Positions 46,017-58,229 are shown, numbered from the stretch's first letter. The stretch: 64,000 nt of DNA from Ipomoea triloba (GCF_003576645.1 NC_044920.1:3835085-3899084); one strand, 5' to 3'. Made by a program: numbers and translations. The notes: generated by a model from the sequence alone, not told the origin.

Positions 46017-46615
46017 GATAAGGGTCAAATAGACCCTCAAACTATAGTGTATTGTGCGATTAGGCATTCCAACTTCAAAAAGCTCCAATTAAGCCTTCAA
46101 ACTTGTTATTTTGGAGCAAATAAACCCTTTAACTCATTTGTGACTTATAATTGCATGTCAATCCAAATTCCGATGAACCTCCGACCAAATTCCGGTGACT
46201 AAATCAAAACTACAGCCACCGACGCCGATCGCACCCTGCCAGCCTTCTCCGGCCGTGGAGATGGCGATGACCAAGTTGGTCGCCATCTCACTGGAGATGG
46301 CAACCAGTTGGCCGCCATCTCCAGTGAGATGGGGAGATGGCGACGAACTCTGGTCGCCATCTCCACGGCCAGAGAAGGCGGCCAGACTTCTCCGGCCGGG
46401 CACGATCGGCGCCGGTCTGTAGCTTTGATCTGGTCACCGAAATTTGGTCGGATGTTTGTCGGAATTTGGATTGATCTACAATTACAAGTCACAAATGAGT
46501 GAAAGGGTTTATTTGATCTAAAATAACAAGTTTAAGGGCTTAATTGGAGCTTTTTGAAGTTGGAGGGCCTAATTGCACAATGCACTATAGTTTGATGGTC
46601 TATTTGATCCTTATC
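46017..46615. mobile_element. Foldback (Mutator-like) element, 599 bp
   Basis: Ends GATAAGGGTCAAATAGACC and, inverted, ggtctatttgatccttatc; the arms continue past gcacaatgcactatag to about 190 bp. Interior (46195-46460) is GC-rich with gagatggcgac units in both orientations. Same general family as 15037-15732 and 55798-56270. The flanks show only a diverged duplication. Confidence 0.75.
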
Positions 46616-46629
46616 CCTTATAAATATAA

Positions 46630-47560
46630 TCAATACTTTAAATTTTATATATAATACTTTGGCAAATTATACCATGAATCATGGTCCACTTTGCACTGTA
46701 GACTCTTGTCCAAAATAGTTGTATGCAGTTAACAAATTATATGTCTGTAAATAAATTGAAAACACATAATATGTTAATTACATGCACATAATATACCGTT
46801 AAAATATTATGTTTCTGTAGTTAACAAATTATGTATCTTCAATTTATTTACATGCACATAACTTATTAACGGAAGACATAATTGATAATACAAGGTGGAC
46901 CCTGATCCATAGTATAACAATTGATAAATTCTTTATATCTTAAATGTAGTACCTTATAACAAAATTATAGACAATTTGCATGAAATAAAGTAATAACATA
47001 ACAGAATTCCATATATAATCAATACTTTAAGTCTTATATTTAATAATTTATAGCATAAATGTAATACACATTTTGTAAAGAATAAAGTAATAACATAATA
47101 GTATTACAAATATCATTAATACTTTAAGCCTTATATATAATATTTTATAGTATAAATGTAGTACTTTATAGCAAAATTATACTCCCTCCGTCCCATTTTA
47201 TGTGTCTGGTCGGTTAACGAGGCATGCCTGAAGTTATTTTTAATATAATTTTTCATAATATTAGGTTTAGTATTAATATACAAAATTTATATATTTAGAA
47301 ACTACACTAAAAGTACCATTAAACACAAAAAATAAAATTTAAAAATAAGTAAAAAATATTAAAGAAAATAAACAAAGAAGAAAGAGTTGATTTGACCAAT
47401 GAATAGTAAGTAGGACAGATAAAATGGGACAGAGGGAGTAATAGACAATTTGTAAAAAATAAAGTGTCGTTACATAGCATAATTGTAGATATAATCAACA
47501 CTTTAAACTTTATATATAATATTTTATAGCAAAACTATTGTAATAAACACACATATCATA
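46630..47560 (+). repeat. Four direct repeats interrupted by a Stowaway MITE
   Basis: Segments on ataatcaatactttaaattt and atataatattttatagc recur near 46628, 47015, 47115 and 47492, joined by aaaataaagtaataacataa-like tracts. The Stowaway at 47182-47438 sits in one of them. Confidence 0.65.
47182..47438. mobile_element. Stowaway (Tc1/mariner) MITE, 257 bp
   Basis: CTCCCTCCGTCCCATTTTAT at the left and its inverted form ending GGGACAGAGGGAG at the right, with TA on both sides (47180-47181, 47439-47440). This is the textbook Stowaway terminus. Confidence 0.93.
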
Positions 47561-48207
47561 AGACCCAAATTCTGCTAACCCGACCCGTCTCACGGATTGA
47601 GATCTGTGAGACGATCTCACATGATACTTTGACTAAGTAATACTACAAGTCTACAATCCAACAACATTTAATCGTAAAGTTGAAGATTTGACATTTGTAA
47701 AGGGTGTGTTATATTGCATATACTCTCATTTTTTTGGAGCGACGAAAGAAATCACAACCACTAGTATCCAAATGGTGCACGAATAAACTTTATTTATGTG
47801 TAATAACCTGCCAACCAAACAAGCAAGTTTTTGTATACTCTGGGGAAGAAAGTTTTTGTATACTCTAATTTTTGTCTCTTTACTAATTGTGTGAAATGTT
47901 AAGTGCTTTGTTCAAGAGATGTTTTAGGTAATGTAACATTATTAGAAATCTCACATAACATAAAAATGTGGGAAGGGTGTTATTCTATGAATATTGTCAA
48001 AACTAAAAACAAAGTTTAAAATTTTTAGGTTCGGGTTATCTCACATTTCCAAAAACCAAACAAAGAAATATGATATGACTATTAACATTATTAAAATTTT
48101 AGATATGTGGCTAAAGCACAAAAATGCATCCAATAAAATAACTCAGTAATCTTATATCGTGATTTTTGTAGGACGGGAACATGTCATCTAAACAATATCA
48201 ATTTTAA

Positions 48208-49172
48208 GTGTTAATTCCAGCGAAGGTCCCTTGTCATAAGTGACAATTCTAAATTTAGTCTCAAACTATCGTTTTTGTCCTTTAACACCCTAAACTATCA
48301 TATTTTGAATACTTTTGGTCCTTTCGATTTTTTCCAATGAGTTAATTTCAGTGGAGGTCTCTTGTCTTTGATGGTAATTCTAAATTTAGTCTCAGACAAT
48401 CAATTTTGCCATTTAACAACCCATACTATCATATTTTGGACACTTTTGGCCATTCCGATTATTTTTTTTTAGCTGAAACTCTATTTTAGGCAAAGACATT
48501 ATTGTCTTTTCAATTTTTTTATTTTCCAATTTTCTTACGCCGATTTTATTTCGTATCTTAACCGTAGATTGCACCATCTCCTTCATCTAGCTCTTGTCTT
48601 CATCTCCTTCAACTCGGCCTCAGCCAAATCGTCCTTCTTCAATGGCGATACTGAATACATGATGACCTCCAAGTATGGAGGAATCATTTTACAACGCAGT
48701 TAGAAAGCTCAGAATGTCGCCATCCGGTCGGTTTCAGTTTGACCGCTATTGTTTTAGTACATGATTTTGTGACTCATCTACTATAGCTGTTAAAAGGAAA
48801 AAAAAAAAAAAGCATATTCTTTTCATCGGGAAATTCCCTTTCCTAAAATAGGGTTTCACTGGAAAAATTCATCGAAATGATCAAAAGTGTCAAAAATATG
48901 ATATGAGGTGTTAAATGGCAAAAATGACTGTTTAGGACTAAATTTAGAAATGCATCAAAGGCAAAGGACTTCCGTTGGAATTAGCTCATTTGAAAAATAT
49001 TTTTAAAAAAATTGAAAAGACAAAATACTCTTGCCTAAAATAGAATTTTACCAGAAAAGTCATCGAAATGATCAAAAGTGTCCAAAATAGGTGTTAAGTG
49101 GCAAATATAATAGGTCTGGGACTAAACTTAAAATTGCCACCAAAGACAAAAAACCTTTGCTAGAATTAACTC
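48208..49172. mobile_element. Compound foldback: one element nested in another of the same family
   Basis: Outer ends GTGTTAATTCCAGCGAAGG (48208) and tagaattaactc (49172); inner ends GAGTTAATTTCAGTGG (48341) and ccgttggaattagctc (48987). All four match the tip of the 4349-5930 element. Between the inner arms, about 48540-48790, is non-repeat sequence, perhaps captured. Target duplications are unclear. Confidence 0.65.
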
Positions 49173-49870
49173 TTTTTTTTATTTTTTAATTTGATCTAAT
49201 AACTTGTTGCAAAAAAAAAATGTCAAATCAACATCACTTAAATTTAACATGGGACAACCCTAGTTAAGTTGGATGGACAATTGGACTTGATAACTAGAAA
49301 GTTTCAAGTTCAACTTCCTATGAAAACTACCATTGGCATTCTCAGTTTGAACCAGTCAACTACGGTCCATGGACATCCAAAGCGCACATTGGTTAACGAT
49401 CGCGGACTTTCCTATAAATCAATGTATTTAAAAATATTGTAAAAGATTAATTATATACCAAGTCATGCACAATATTAATAGCAATTCATGAATTTAAATT
49501 TTTAGATGAATTTGATGCTCAGCTTCTATGTTGTTCAAGTACAAAATGATGAATTTAACAACTTGACACTGACCTTATAATGTGAATCCAAACTTTCAGG
49601 AATTTTCTTGAATACACTCCGTAATAGTTTAGTCATGAAATTTACTACATAAAGACTTAGTATCTCTGTGAGAAAATTCTGAATTTGATATAATAAATAA
49701 CATGAAATTTTCAAAAAACTTGAAAAAATTCATACCTCTTGGCCATTGAATACTGCAGCTTCAGAATTGTTTGGGAGAAACCAAAGGCAGTCAAACACCC
49801 TCTACACCCCTAACACAAACCAAGTCAATTATATCACCTACCCCACATACAACTGTCTTTATTTCTCCCT
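49173..49870. other. Upstream region of the EXO70 gene
   Basis: Includes a SINE-like head near 49260-49315 (ggatggacaattggac, aagttcaacttcc). Otherwise AT-rich without gene signals. Confidence 0.4.
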
Positions 49871-49880
49871 CTATTTAAAC
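49871..49880 (+). promoter_or_regulatory. TATA-like box of the EXO70 gene
   Basis: ctatttaaac, about 95-104 bp upstream of the ATG at 49975. Confidence 0.5.
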
Positions 49881-49974
49881 TCAGATTTCCTCACATCATT
49901 TATTGCATACACAGCAAGGCATCCAAATACAGCAAGGCCCTCCCTGACCAATTCTCAGCATCTTTGAGAGTGCA

Positions 49975-51906
49975 ATGGCGATTCTTGATACCAGGAAAGA
50001 GAAATCATTGCCCTCAACGCCGAGGAGGATGAGAGCAGAGCTCTTTGCTTCATCAAAAACCAAATCTTCCCTCTCTTCCTTTTCGGGCCATTCACCACCT
50101 GCAACACCTCCCCACACTTTTTCAGAGGCAATGATGGAGGAAAACATTGATAATGCCGAGGTGCTTATCAAGAAATGGGATCCTAATGGGTCCTCCTACG
50201 GGAAACTGTTCCAAGAAAACAGAAAAGAAGCCAAGGAATTCGTCAGATGTGTGAAGGAGTTGAGAAGGGCCATGCACTTCCTGGTTTCACAGCATTCGAG
50301 TTCTGGCAAGCTTGTTAAAGCTCAGAACTTGATGCACATGGCCATGGCAAGACTCGAGAAGGAGTTTTATCAGATATTGTCTGCAAATAGACAGTATTTG
50401 GATCCAGAATCAGTGTCCAGTAGATCCTCTCACCTGTCACAGTCACTTTCAACTGATTCAGAGCAAGAAGATGGTGGTTGCTCAGATAATGAGATTCAGG
50501 AAGCTGGTGAATCCATATCCAAGGTGGAACGGTTGTCTGTTCTAGCTATGTCTGACCTCAGGCTGATTGCTGACTGTATGGTCAGCTCAGGTTATGCCAA
50601 AGAGTGTGTTAACATATATAAAATCATCAGAAAGTCAATTGTGGATGAAGGGCTCTATCACCTTGGAATTCAACAGTACAGCTCATCCCACATCAGCAAG
50701 ATGAGTTCAAATGTTCTTGAGGATCAGATAAAGAACTGGCTAAATGCAGTGAAAATTGCAGTGAAGACACTCTTCCATGGCGAGAGGTTTCTCTGTGACC
50801 ATGTCTTTTCTGCATCTCAGACCATGAGAGAAGCATGTTTCACTGTCATAGCAAAAGAAGGAGCCACTAACCTGTTCAGATTCCCGGAACTTGTTGCGAA
50901 GAGCAAGGGATCACCTGAAAAAATGTTCCGGCTAATGGACTTATATGAGGGGATTTCAGAGCTATGGCCTGAGATTGAGTCAATCTTCTCATATGAATCA
51001 GTCTCAGCAGTCAGACTGCAAGCTCTCTCCTCTCTTCACAAACTCTGCAGTTCAGTCCAAACACTACTTTCTGAGTTCGAGTCATCTATACATAAGAACT
51101 CATCGAGAACGCCAATTCTTGGTGGAGGGATTCATCCATTGACCATTTCAGTGATGGATTTTGTATCATCCCTGGGAGACTATAGCGATGTACTCTATGA
51201 CATAATTGGTGACTCTGCTGGATCTCCTGCACGAACACCATTTCCAGAATCATACTTTGAGAGCCCTCCAAGTGCCTCTGAGACTCCAACTTCAGCAGTA
51301 TCTGCCCGACTTGCTTGGATCATCCTCGTACTCCTCTGCAAACTCGACAGCAAAGCTGAGCTCTACAATGATATTGCTTTATCCTATCTTTTCCTAGCCA
51401 ACAACCTCCAATATGTAGTGGAGAAAGTAAGGTCAAGCTTCCTCAAGTGTCTCCTTGGTGATAACTGGGTTTCAAAACTTGACAGGAAGGTGAAATCATA
51501 TGCAGCAAACTACAAAGCAATGGCGTGGGCAAAAGTGTTTTCATGTCTGCCAGAGATATTGGATCCATCACTATCCCCTGACAGTATAAAGGAGCATTTT
51601 AGACAATTCAGTGCTGCCTTTGAAGAGGCATACCGGAAACAGACAGCATACGTGGTTCCTGATGGGAAGTTACGAGATGAAATAAAATTGTCAGTAGCAA
51701 AATTACTCGTACCAATGTACAGGGAATTCTATGATACATACCTGGAAGTACTGAGCAGTGAAAAGAACTTGGAGGTGATGGTGAGGTATTCTCCCGATAA
51801 TTTGGGAAACTACCTGTCAGATTTGTTCCATGGGGCATCAATGTCAAGGAGTTCATCATCATCATCTTTATCATCAAATTCCCGTGTACCACGGTGCCTT
51901 AATTAA
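49975..51906 (+). CDS. EXO70 exocyst subunit, 643 aa, single exon
   Basis: Intronless full-length EXO70. After a basic, Ser/Pro-rich N-terminus come ENIDNAEVLIKKWDP and ELRRAMHFLVSQHSSSGKLV, then the helical linker around KAQNLMHMAMARLEKEFYQI. A Ser-rich, acidic stretch follows (residues about 145-175, SSRSSHLSQSLSTDSEQEDG). The conserved C-terminal EXO70 domain runs from about residue 255 (IKNWLNAVKIAVKTLFHGER) to near the end (LGNYLSDLFHG), closing with a Ser run. EXO70 tethers secretory vesicles to the plasma membrane within the exocyst and binds phosphoinositides with its C-terminus. Being intronless and of this length fits the expanded plant EXO70 clades (I favour EXO70H), often linked to cell-wall deposition or defence. 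The paralogue number cannot be fixed here. It is convergent with the pectate lyase gene, 565 bp away. Confidence 0.93.
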   Translation: MAILDTRKEKSLPSTPRRMRAELFASSKTKSSLSSFSGHSPPATPPHTFSEAMMEENIDNAEVLIKKWDPNGSSYGKLFQENRKEAKEFVRCVKELRRAMHFLVSQHSSSGKLVKAQNLMHMAMARLEKEFYQILSANRQYLDPESVSSRSSHLSQSLSTDSEQEDGGCSDNEIQEAGESISKVERLSVLAMSDLRLIADCMVSSGYAKECVNIYKIIRKSIVDEGLYHLGIQQYSSSHISKMSSNVLEDQIKNWLNAVKIAVKTLFHGERFLCDHVFSASQTMREACFTVIAKEGATNLFRFPELVAKSKGSPEKMFRLMDLYEGISELWPEIESIFSYESVSAVRLQALSSLHKLCSSVQTLLSEFESSIHKNSSRTPILGGGIHPLTISVMDFVSSLGDYSDVLYDIIGDSAGSPARTPFPESYFESPPSASETPTSAVSARLAWIILVLLCKLDSKAELYNDIALSYLFLANNLQYVVEKVRSSFLKCLLGDNWVSKLDRKVKSYAANYKAMAWAKVFSCLPEILDPSLSPDSIKEHFRQFSAAFEEAYRKQTAYVVPDGKLRDEIKLSVAKLLVPMYREFYDTYLEVLSSEKNLEVMVRYSPDNLGNYLSDLFHGASMSRSSSSSSLSSNSRVPRCLN

Positions 51907-52471
51907 GTCCAGGCACTTTACAGCATCTGGATCTTGTGTTATTTTCATGTAAACAAATGTACAACTGTTTCTAGATTCAAGCTGTAAGTTCTTGCTATAA
52001 AGAAACTGTCTCTCAGTGGATTCAATACCAAAAGTGAAAATTTTCTTTGTAACAACTATCAACCCTTCTGACCAGTATCTAACTTCTGAAACAATTCAAA
52101 CAGTATCCAAGAAACTCCATCAATACAGAAAAGTATAGTAAGATTTTGTGATGAGCAATTAGAAGGATAAGCAAATTAGTCAAGTTACACCCCTTCCATA
52201 TATTCACAAATGATAACATTATACTAACACTGAAGTCTTACACATAATCACATATAGCATCTGCCAATACATTTCCCCTCGTTGCATCACAGAAGATGAA
52301 ACTTTTTGTTTCCAAATTTAGTGGATACTGCCTACACAACTTACTATTATTTTCAAATAAGAATCAAATATTCTCCAAGTTTTTGTTTCTGATATGAACA
52401 GAGAATCAGAGATATACTATCTACATTCGAGACTAATAATTTTCTTATTGGCATTGCATATGATTGGCACA
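51907..52471. other. Shared 3' region of two convergent genes
   Basis: Holds the 3' UTRs of EXO70 (+) and the pectate lyase-like gene (-). No other feature seen. Confidence 0.5.
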
Positions 52472-55400
52472 TTATTCTGCTGGCCGAGGAAGAGATTGCC
52501 AGCCTGTGCAAATTTGCAGTACAGTTTTGAGGGAGTCTGAAACCGTTTCCAATGTCCAGTTAGGGTAAAATTCACTTGGATGGAAACATTGCTCACCAAC
52601 TCCATTTAATAAGAATCCTTGAGCTCCATTCAGAAACAAATCACCCTCTGATCTAATTATGCCTGATCTTGCCTCCTCCTTATCTGCTGCCTAAATCATC
52701 AAAATAACTCAATAGCTTATGAAGTTGGTCACATAAATGCACATAGTTAGACTTTTTAAAAGCAGTGGGATATTCTAATTACCAAAAACGTAATGAGAAG
52801 ACATAGCATAAGAAACAATATGGGAAATCTTTTGTTATAATCCCATCAATGTTGTTAAGGCGGACTTTCATAAGTTACTGCATACATTCTTAATCCATCT
52901 CCACATATTTATCAATCCAATACAGAACCCTTCTCTAGCATGGAATGTCATAGAGCCTTCAATTGAAATATATTGAATAATTGGAGATTATATTCACCAA
53001 AGTATAGATGAAAAAGATAATCCATATGTTCCATAAGGGGACACAATTATTGTATTTCCGTTTCCAGCACAAATAGAACAAGAGAAAGTCTTTGCAGAAA
53101 GGGCAAGCCCAGAAAGAAGCAATAGGATGACCTTGTGTGTAATAAGCTTGAGTTTGAGCTCATTACATGAACACCTCAGATATCTCTTTAAGAAATGAGT
53201 CAAGCAAGTTTAAACTCAGCTTTCCTCATATAATGTAAAATATTATATATGCACAACATGTCAACACACAACTAATACATTTTTAAAATAAAATAAAACA
53301 GTTTATATGAACAATTTGTTTAAATAAAGTCAATCAAGTTCAAACACCAACTGTTCCTTAACCAATCAAGCTGAGATCAAGCACAAGAAATACCCGCTTG
53401 GCTCAACTCTTTGCAGCCCTAGCTCAACAATAAAATCATCAGATCATTTTTTTATTTTTGGTTTTAATATAAAATTTTGGTTTTACAATTCCAAGTGTGT
53501 ATAATTATAATGTAAATTAATGTATAAAACTTGTGGAGTTACCTTCTCCGTGTAGTATTCAAAAGCTTTTTTCTTTTGTCCTGCTTCATAAATGTTGCAT
53601 TGAGAGTAAATCTGGAACCAACCATAAAATGGGTTAAGTAGTTACCTATTTTTAACATGCATGAGAAATAATATACAAGAACCAAACTTACCTGTGATTC
53701 TACACTGGCACACACAGCATATATACCCCAATTTCTTGTGTAATTGTTGTACAGGTGAACTTTACCAAATCTAACACGAGGCTGCCTTTGGCGTGTACCA
53801 TCAAAAAAACAATGGTGAATGGTCACTCTTATACACCGATCATTGACATGAGAGGGGTCTGCTCCAATAAGCATTGTTTTGTCATGATTTGCAAAATAGC
53901 ATCTGCAAGGCAGAATTCTTCATTAATCCATGTCAAGCAACTTCTTATACAATGTCAGAAAAACTAGCTGACCTAGAAACAGTTATGTCTGTGCTTTGTC
54001 TTGTTATGTCTATTAGGCCATCATCATAATCTCGGAGTGAACAGCGATCAATCCATATGTGCCTAGAATTGGGTTTTATTTGAATGCCATCAACATCATG
54101 ACCCCTGCCACCTTCAAACTCCAAGTTGCATACAATTATATGTTCACATTCCTTTAGACGTAATCCTTTTCCAGTCAGCTTTACTCTTTGTCCACGCCCG
54201 TCAATTGTCTTATAAGATGACACACTCAGGTAGGATGAGAGATGAATGACACCTGAAACTTCAAAGACAATCCAAAGTGGCTCTTTCTTACGGCATCCAT
54301 CACGAAGTGATCCTGGACCATCATCTACAAACAAGAAAACAAAATCACAATACCAGTCAACTGAAGTACCTACTAGATAACTTCCAGCAGAGACCCTTGT
54401 CCTGCTAGACCACTAGCTCCTGAAAGGCTGAAAATATCATCAAATCTTGAATACATCCCCAACAGCCAACCATCAGACACGTGAAAACTTTTAAGAACAA
54501 GATGCAATATGAACAGTTCCCTATTTGCCTTTCTGTTCAAACAACCATTCTTCAACTTTGATAAAAACAAATCTGTTTTTGAGGCAAAACAGATTCGCTT
54601 ATAGGTGAAAATTTCAACTAAACCAAATCAGAAACCTCTAAAACGAACCGATCCACCACTTAAAGTTAAACATGTAGGCAGTTATAGCAATTATTGTATC
54701 ACAAAAATAAAACCCTATGAATTAAATTCTAATAAACAAAAAAGGAAAGCAAAATCACCAATGTGGTCAAGTTGGCACTTGGCGCCCAAGGTCTCTTGTC
54801 TTAGTTGAGTCCTCAAATTCAAGTCTTACTGCATACAGTCTATGAGTGTAGGTCCATTGTTGTCGCACATTTTTATTTGGTGAATATTGAACTTATTGGA
54901 CTAGGTAGCAGTGTTGAGCTAAGAATTTGTGGATAAATAAGTAGACTTGTATCTTCAAAATAAGTAGACTTGTAGTTGTAAAGGTTATAGATAGAGATTA
55001 TTAATTATTATAACTCATCATTTATACTTTTTTCTTCAAAAAATAAAAAATAAAAACAGACACACACACACACAAACAATACAAAACCTATTGACAAATT
55101 GGTATTACAAATTTTTAGTGCTTACACAAGCTGAATTAGAAATTAGAACTACACACCAAATTAGTAAAGATACACTCTCACACCAAAGACTTATTTTTTT
55201 TTTTTTTGTATAAGCTTCAATTTTCAATCATCATTAGCAGACTAGGTTTACCATAAAACACCATTTTGTTTAATAGATATGCTCTTAAACTTCAGATAGA
55301 CATTCTGATTCTACTCTAAACAATTTAGCAAAGCGCTTTTTGTTGTGATTATCTTCACAAAACTGTGGTTAGGTTACAAAGTAATTTCGACTACAATATA

Positions 55401-55613
55401 CGTCAACAATTACAAGTTACATTACATACCTAATAAATCAGAAATTGGAAAAGAAAAGGAAATAAATATAGGAAGAAGGACCAAACCGGCTAATGTGGTA
55501 ACACGATAAAGGCCACCGTTGAGGCCGCCGATGGAGAACCTTCCGAATCCTTCGGCTCGACCGGCCAGAGCTCTGAGGTTAAAGTCGACGTCAGCGTATG
55601 GTAATGTTGCCAT
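52472..55613 (-). CDS. Pectate lyase-like protein (PL1 family), 5 exons, 325 aa
   Basis: Exons in coding order: 55613-55487, 54324-53973, 53902-53692, 53611-53543, 52690-52472, all GT-AG, total 978 bases in frame. Begins MATLPYADVDFNLRALAGRA; contains DDGPGSLRDGC, the pectate-lyase strand WIVFEVSG, TIDGRGQRVKLTGKGL, NLEFEGGRGHDVDGIQI, WIDRCSLRDYDDGLIDITR, then DPSHVNDRCIRVTIHHCFF, RQRQPRVRFGKVHLYNNYT and the C-terminal EFYPNWTLETVSDSLKTVL. This is the parallel beta-helix PL1 fold that cleaves de-esterified pectin by beta-elimination with calcium; Asp residues in DDGLID and the Arg in RVRFG are the expected functional ones. It resembles the Arabidopsis 'probable pectate lyase 4' subgroup. No signal peptide is visible, and WIDR replaces the common WIDH, so enzyme activity and location are uncertain. 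Confidence 0.92.
54325..55486 (-). other. Pectate lyase intron 1, with a SINE-like insertion
   Basis: A 1.16 kb intron. At about 54757-54870 (+), aatgtggtcaagttggcact and caaattcaagtcttac have A-box/B-box spacing like the SINE at 36535. The rest is AT-rich. A T run lies at 55193-55207. Confidence 0.5.
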
Positions 55614-55797
55614 GGTGGTTTCTGTCTCGGCGGACCTCTGATTTCTTCGGCGGTAACCGTCGCGGCAAGTTAAACCGGAGTTTTGTTTCGGCGGGTTGCT
55701 TCTTATGTCTTGGGACGTTAACGTCACCTAGAATTTCACGGCGGGTTTGGCTGTTAATGTCAGCAAAGTTTTGATTTGCCAAAAAAAAAAATAAAAA

Positions 55798-56270
55798 AAT
55801 AAGGGTCAATTAGGTCATTGAATTACACACTAAAATGCAATTAGGCCATCGAACTCAAAAATAATGCAATTGGGTCCCTGAACTATACAAACTCATGCAA
55901 TTTGATCCAAAATAACTTGTTTTACCTGCTTTGCCGGTTACCAATTTTAAAAATAATATTTTAAAATAATTTTAAATAAAATAATTAATTAAAATTAATA
56001 ATTAAGAATTAATAATTAAAAAAACTTCCGGTCCGACCGGAAGTTTTTTTTTTTTTTAATATTCTTAATTTTAATTTTAATTATTTATTTTATTTAAAAT
56101 TATTTTAAAATATTATTTTTAAAATTGGTAACCGCCAAAGTAGGTAAAACAAGTCATTTTGGATCAAATTGCATGGTTTGTGTAATTCAGGGACTTAATT
56201 GCATTGTTTTTTAGTTTGATGGCCTAATTGCATTTTGGTGTGTAGTTCAGTGGCCTATTTAACCCTTATT
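55798..56270. mobile_element. Near-perfect palindromic foldback, 473 bp
   Basis: Reads AATAAGGGTCAATTAGGTCA inward from the left and its complement from the right, pairing almost all the way to the centre at ccggtccgaccgg (about 56032-56044), with essentially no loop. It lies about 185 bp upstream of the pectate lyase start. Both flanks are A runs, so a target duplication cannot be told. Same tip family as 15037-15732. Confidence 0.8.
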
Positions 56271-56384
56271 CCAAAAAAAAAAGTCAGTAAAGTTTTGCCG
56301 TTTTGGGGGTGACAACTGACAACTAGGTGGAGCTGTCAATATGACAATATGTAATCTTTATTCTATAGAACATGATTTACACCA

Positions 56385-56700
56385 TTTTGTCAACTATAAG
56401 GCATCCCTCAATAGTTATAATTTTGGTGTGATTTTTAGAGAGTTTTTTATAAGTGTGATTAGGAAAAAAAATGTGAGTAGATGAAAAAATAAATAAACAA
56501 AACAAAATCGAAAACAGAAAAAAAAAAAAAAGTAGTTATTTACACGTGTGAGGCGCAACTTCTTTCTCATTGGGCGGGGCTCACTTTTTTTGCCAAAAAT
56601 TCATTTTTTGCAGTAGAAAAACATCCATAAAAACTCACTCCCCCATTTGTATAAAAACTTGTGGGTTAGTTTTTTGCCTAAAAACTTGTGTCAAAATGAA
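56385..56700. mobile_element. Possible MITE of the GGCATCC family
   Basis: Left tract aaggcatccctcaatagtta with gtgatttttagagagttttt, and at the right actcactcccccatttgta with aaaaacttgtg, roughly inverted. Composition and a GC-rich centre resemble the 12486-13497 MITE. Ends uncertain. Confidence 0.4.
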
Positions 56701-57062
56701 CAAATGGGGAAGACTTAAATAAAAAGTACATTTCTATATACAAATTTAATAAGAGCCAATAAAATATGTCCCTAAAAGGAATTAAAAAAATGTTAGGTGT
56801 AATTGTTTGTTAACATGATTGGTTCATATTATTTTAATTTTAATATATTTTTAATGATTTTTCTTATTTACCCTTTATTATATTATTTTCTCCTCTTAAA
56901 TAACTCCGCATTCCGTTAGTATAAATTTTAGTAACAGAATATTATGTTATCTATTTATTTTTCTTAACTTACTTATATAGAAAGGTCTTAGATTCGAACA
57001 CCGTTCCAATCAGAATTGACACAATTGTTAAACATATACTATGAATATGTTTGAATGTATTA

Positions 57063-58180
57063 AAAAATACAATGAGGCCAAGACGGTGATGGGGGAGGCT
57101 TATAGAGGAATTTGTGCAACCCATCAGGGCGCCAACACACTAGCAAGAAAGTTGGTTATCTAGGGTTATTACTGGCTGACTATGGTGAAGGATTGTATAG
57201 AAGAAGTCATGAGGTGCCCGATATACCAACCTTTTGCGAAAAATGAAACCCGACCGACTATGTTTTAGACCCCGGTTATGACGACCATCAACTTTGCTAA
57301 GTGGGGGGTAGATCTTCTCAGGCCGCTAACACAACCACTTGGTTGACAAAGATTCTACATCACGGCGGGCGATTACTTTACTAAGTGGGCGGAGGCTGAA
57401 CCTTTGGCCACCATTACCAAGTATCTGTGTCGCCGATTTATTTGGAAGAATATCATTTGTAGGTTTGGGTTGCCCGAGCAGCTGGTTATTGATAACGACC
57501 AGCAGTTTGATAATCGGTCATTCGTAGCCTTTTCCATTCAGCATGGCATTCGACACATTAAGGGTTTCGTCGCTTACCCCCAATCAAATGGACAGATAGA
57601 GAATCTAAATCACACCCTGCTAGACAGAATGAGGAAAATGTTGGAAGAATTGGCCGAAACTTGGGTCGAGCAGCTAGAGAAGGTTCTCTGGACATATCGA
57701 ATAACTCCCCGCCGTGCGAATGCAGAGACGCCATTTGCCTTGGCATTCGGATTCGAAGCCAAGGTGCCGACTAAGGTTTAGGTACCCAGCTTTAGAATAA
57801 TGTTTTACAATGAGGAAGGTAATGAGGAAAGCTTGCGAATTGAAAAGAACTTCTTGGAAGAAAGATGAGATGTCGCGTACGCTCGGATGGCTGAGTACCA
57901 GCAGGCAATCAAGCGATACCAAGACAAGCGGCAAAGGTCAAGCACCTCTAAGTGGGCGACTTAGTCTTTAGGGATCAGGAGGCTAGTCAACCCACTACGG
58001 GGGGGAAGTTAGCTATAAAATGGGAAGGAAATTATAAGATCTTCAGAAGTGGTCTTCTCAGGAACGTACTGATTAGATACTATGGAAGACAGACAAGTGG
58101 ACAGAACATGGAATGCCCATCGCTTGAAGAAGTTTTATCAGTAGCATATTTATTGTTTTTTTCCCTTATATAATTCTATG
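57063..58180 (+). pseudogene. Ty3/gypsy integrase remnant
   Basis: Reading through several stops, the region encodes an HQGANTLARKL zinc-binding start, WGVDLLRPL (first catalytic Asp), LPEQLVIDNDQQFDN (second Asp), YPQSNGQIENLN (Glu) and WTYRITPRRANAETPFALAF. This is the DDE integrase of Ty3/gypsy retrotransposons in the usual order. The longest clean frame is 57404-57781. Stops and a later frame change show it is dead. Gag, protease, reverse transcriptase and LTRs were not found in the window. Confidence 0.85.
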
Positions 58181-58229
58181 TAGGCACTTAGTGGCCATAA
58201 TTAGTTGGTGTATTACTTAGATATTTCAA

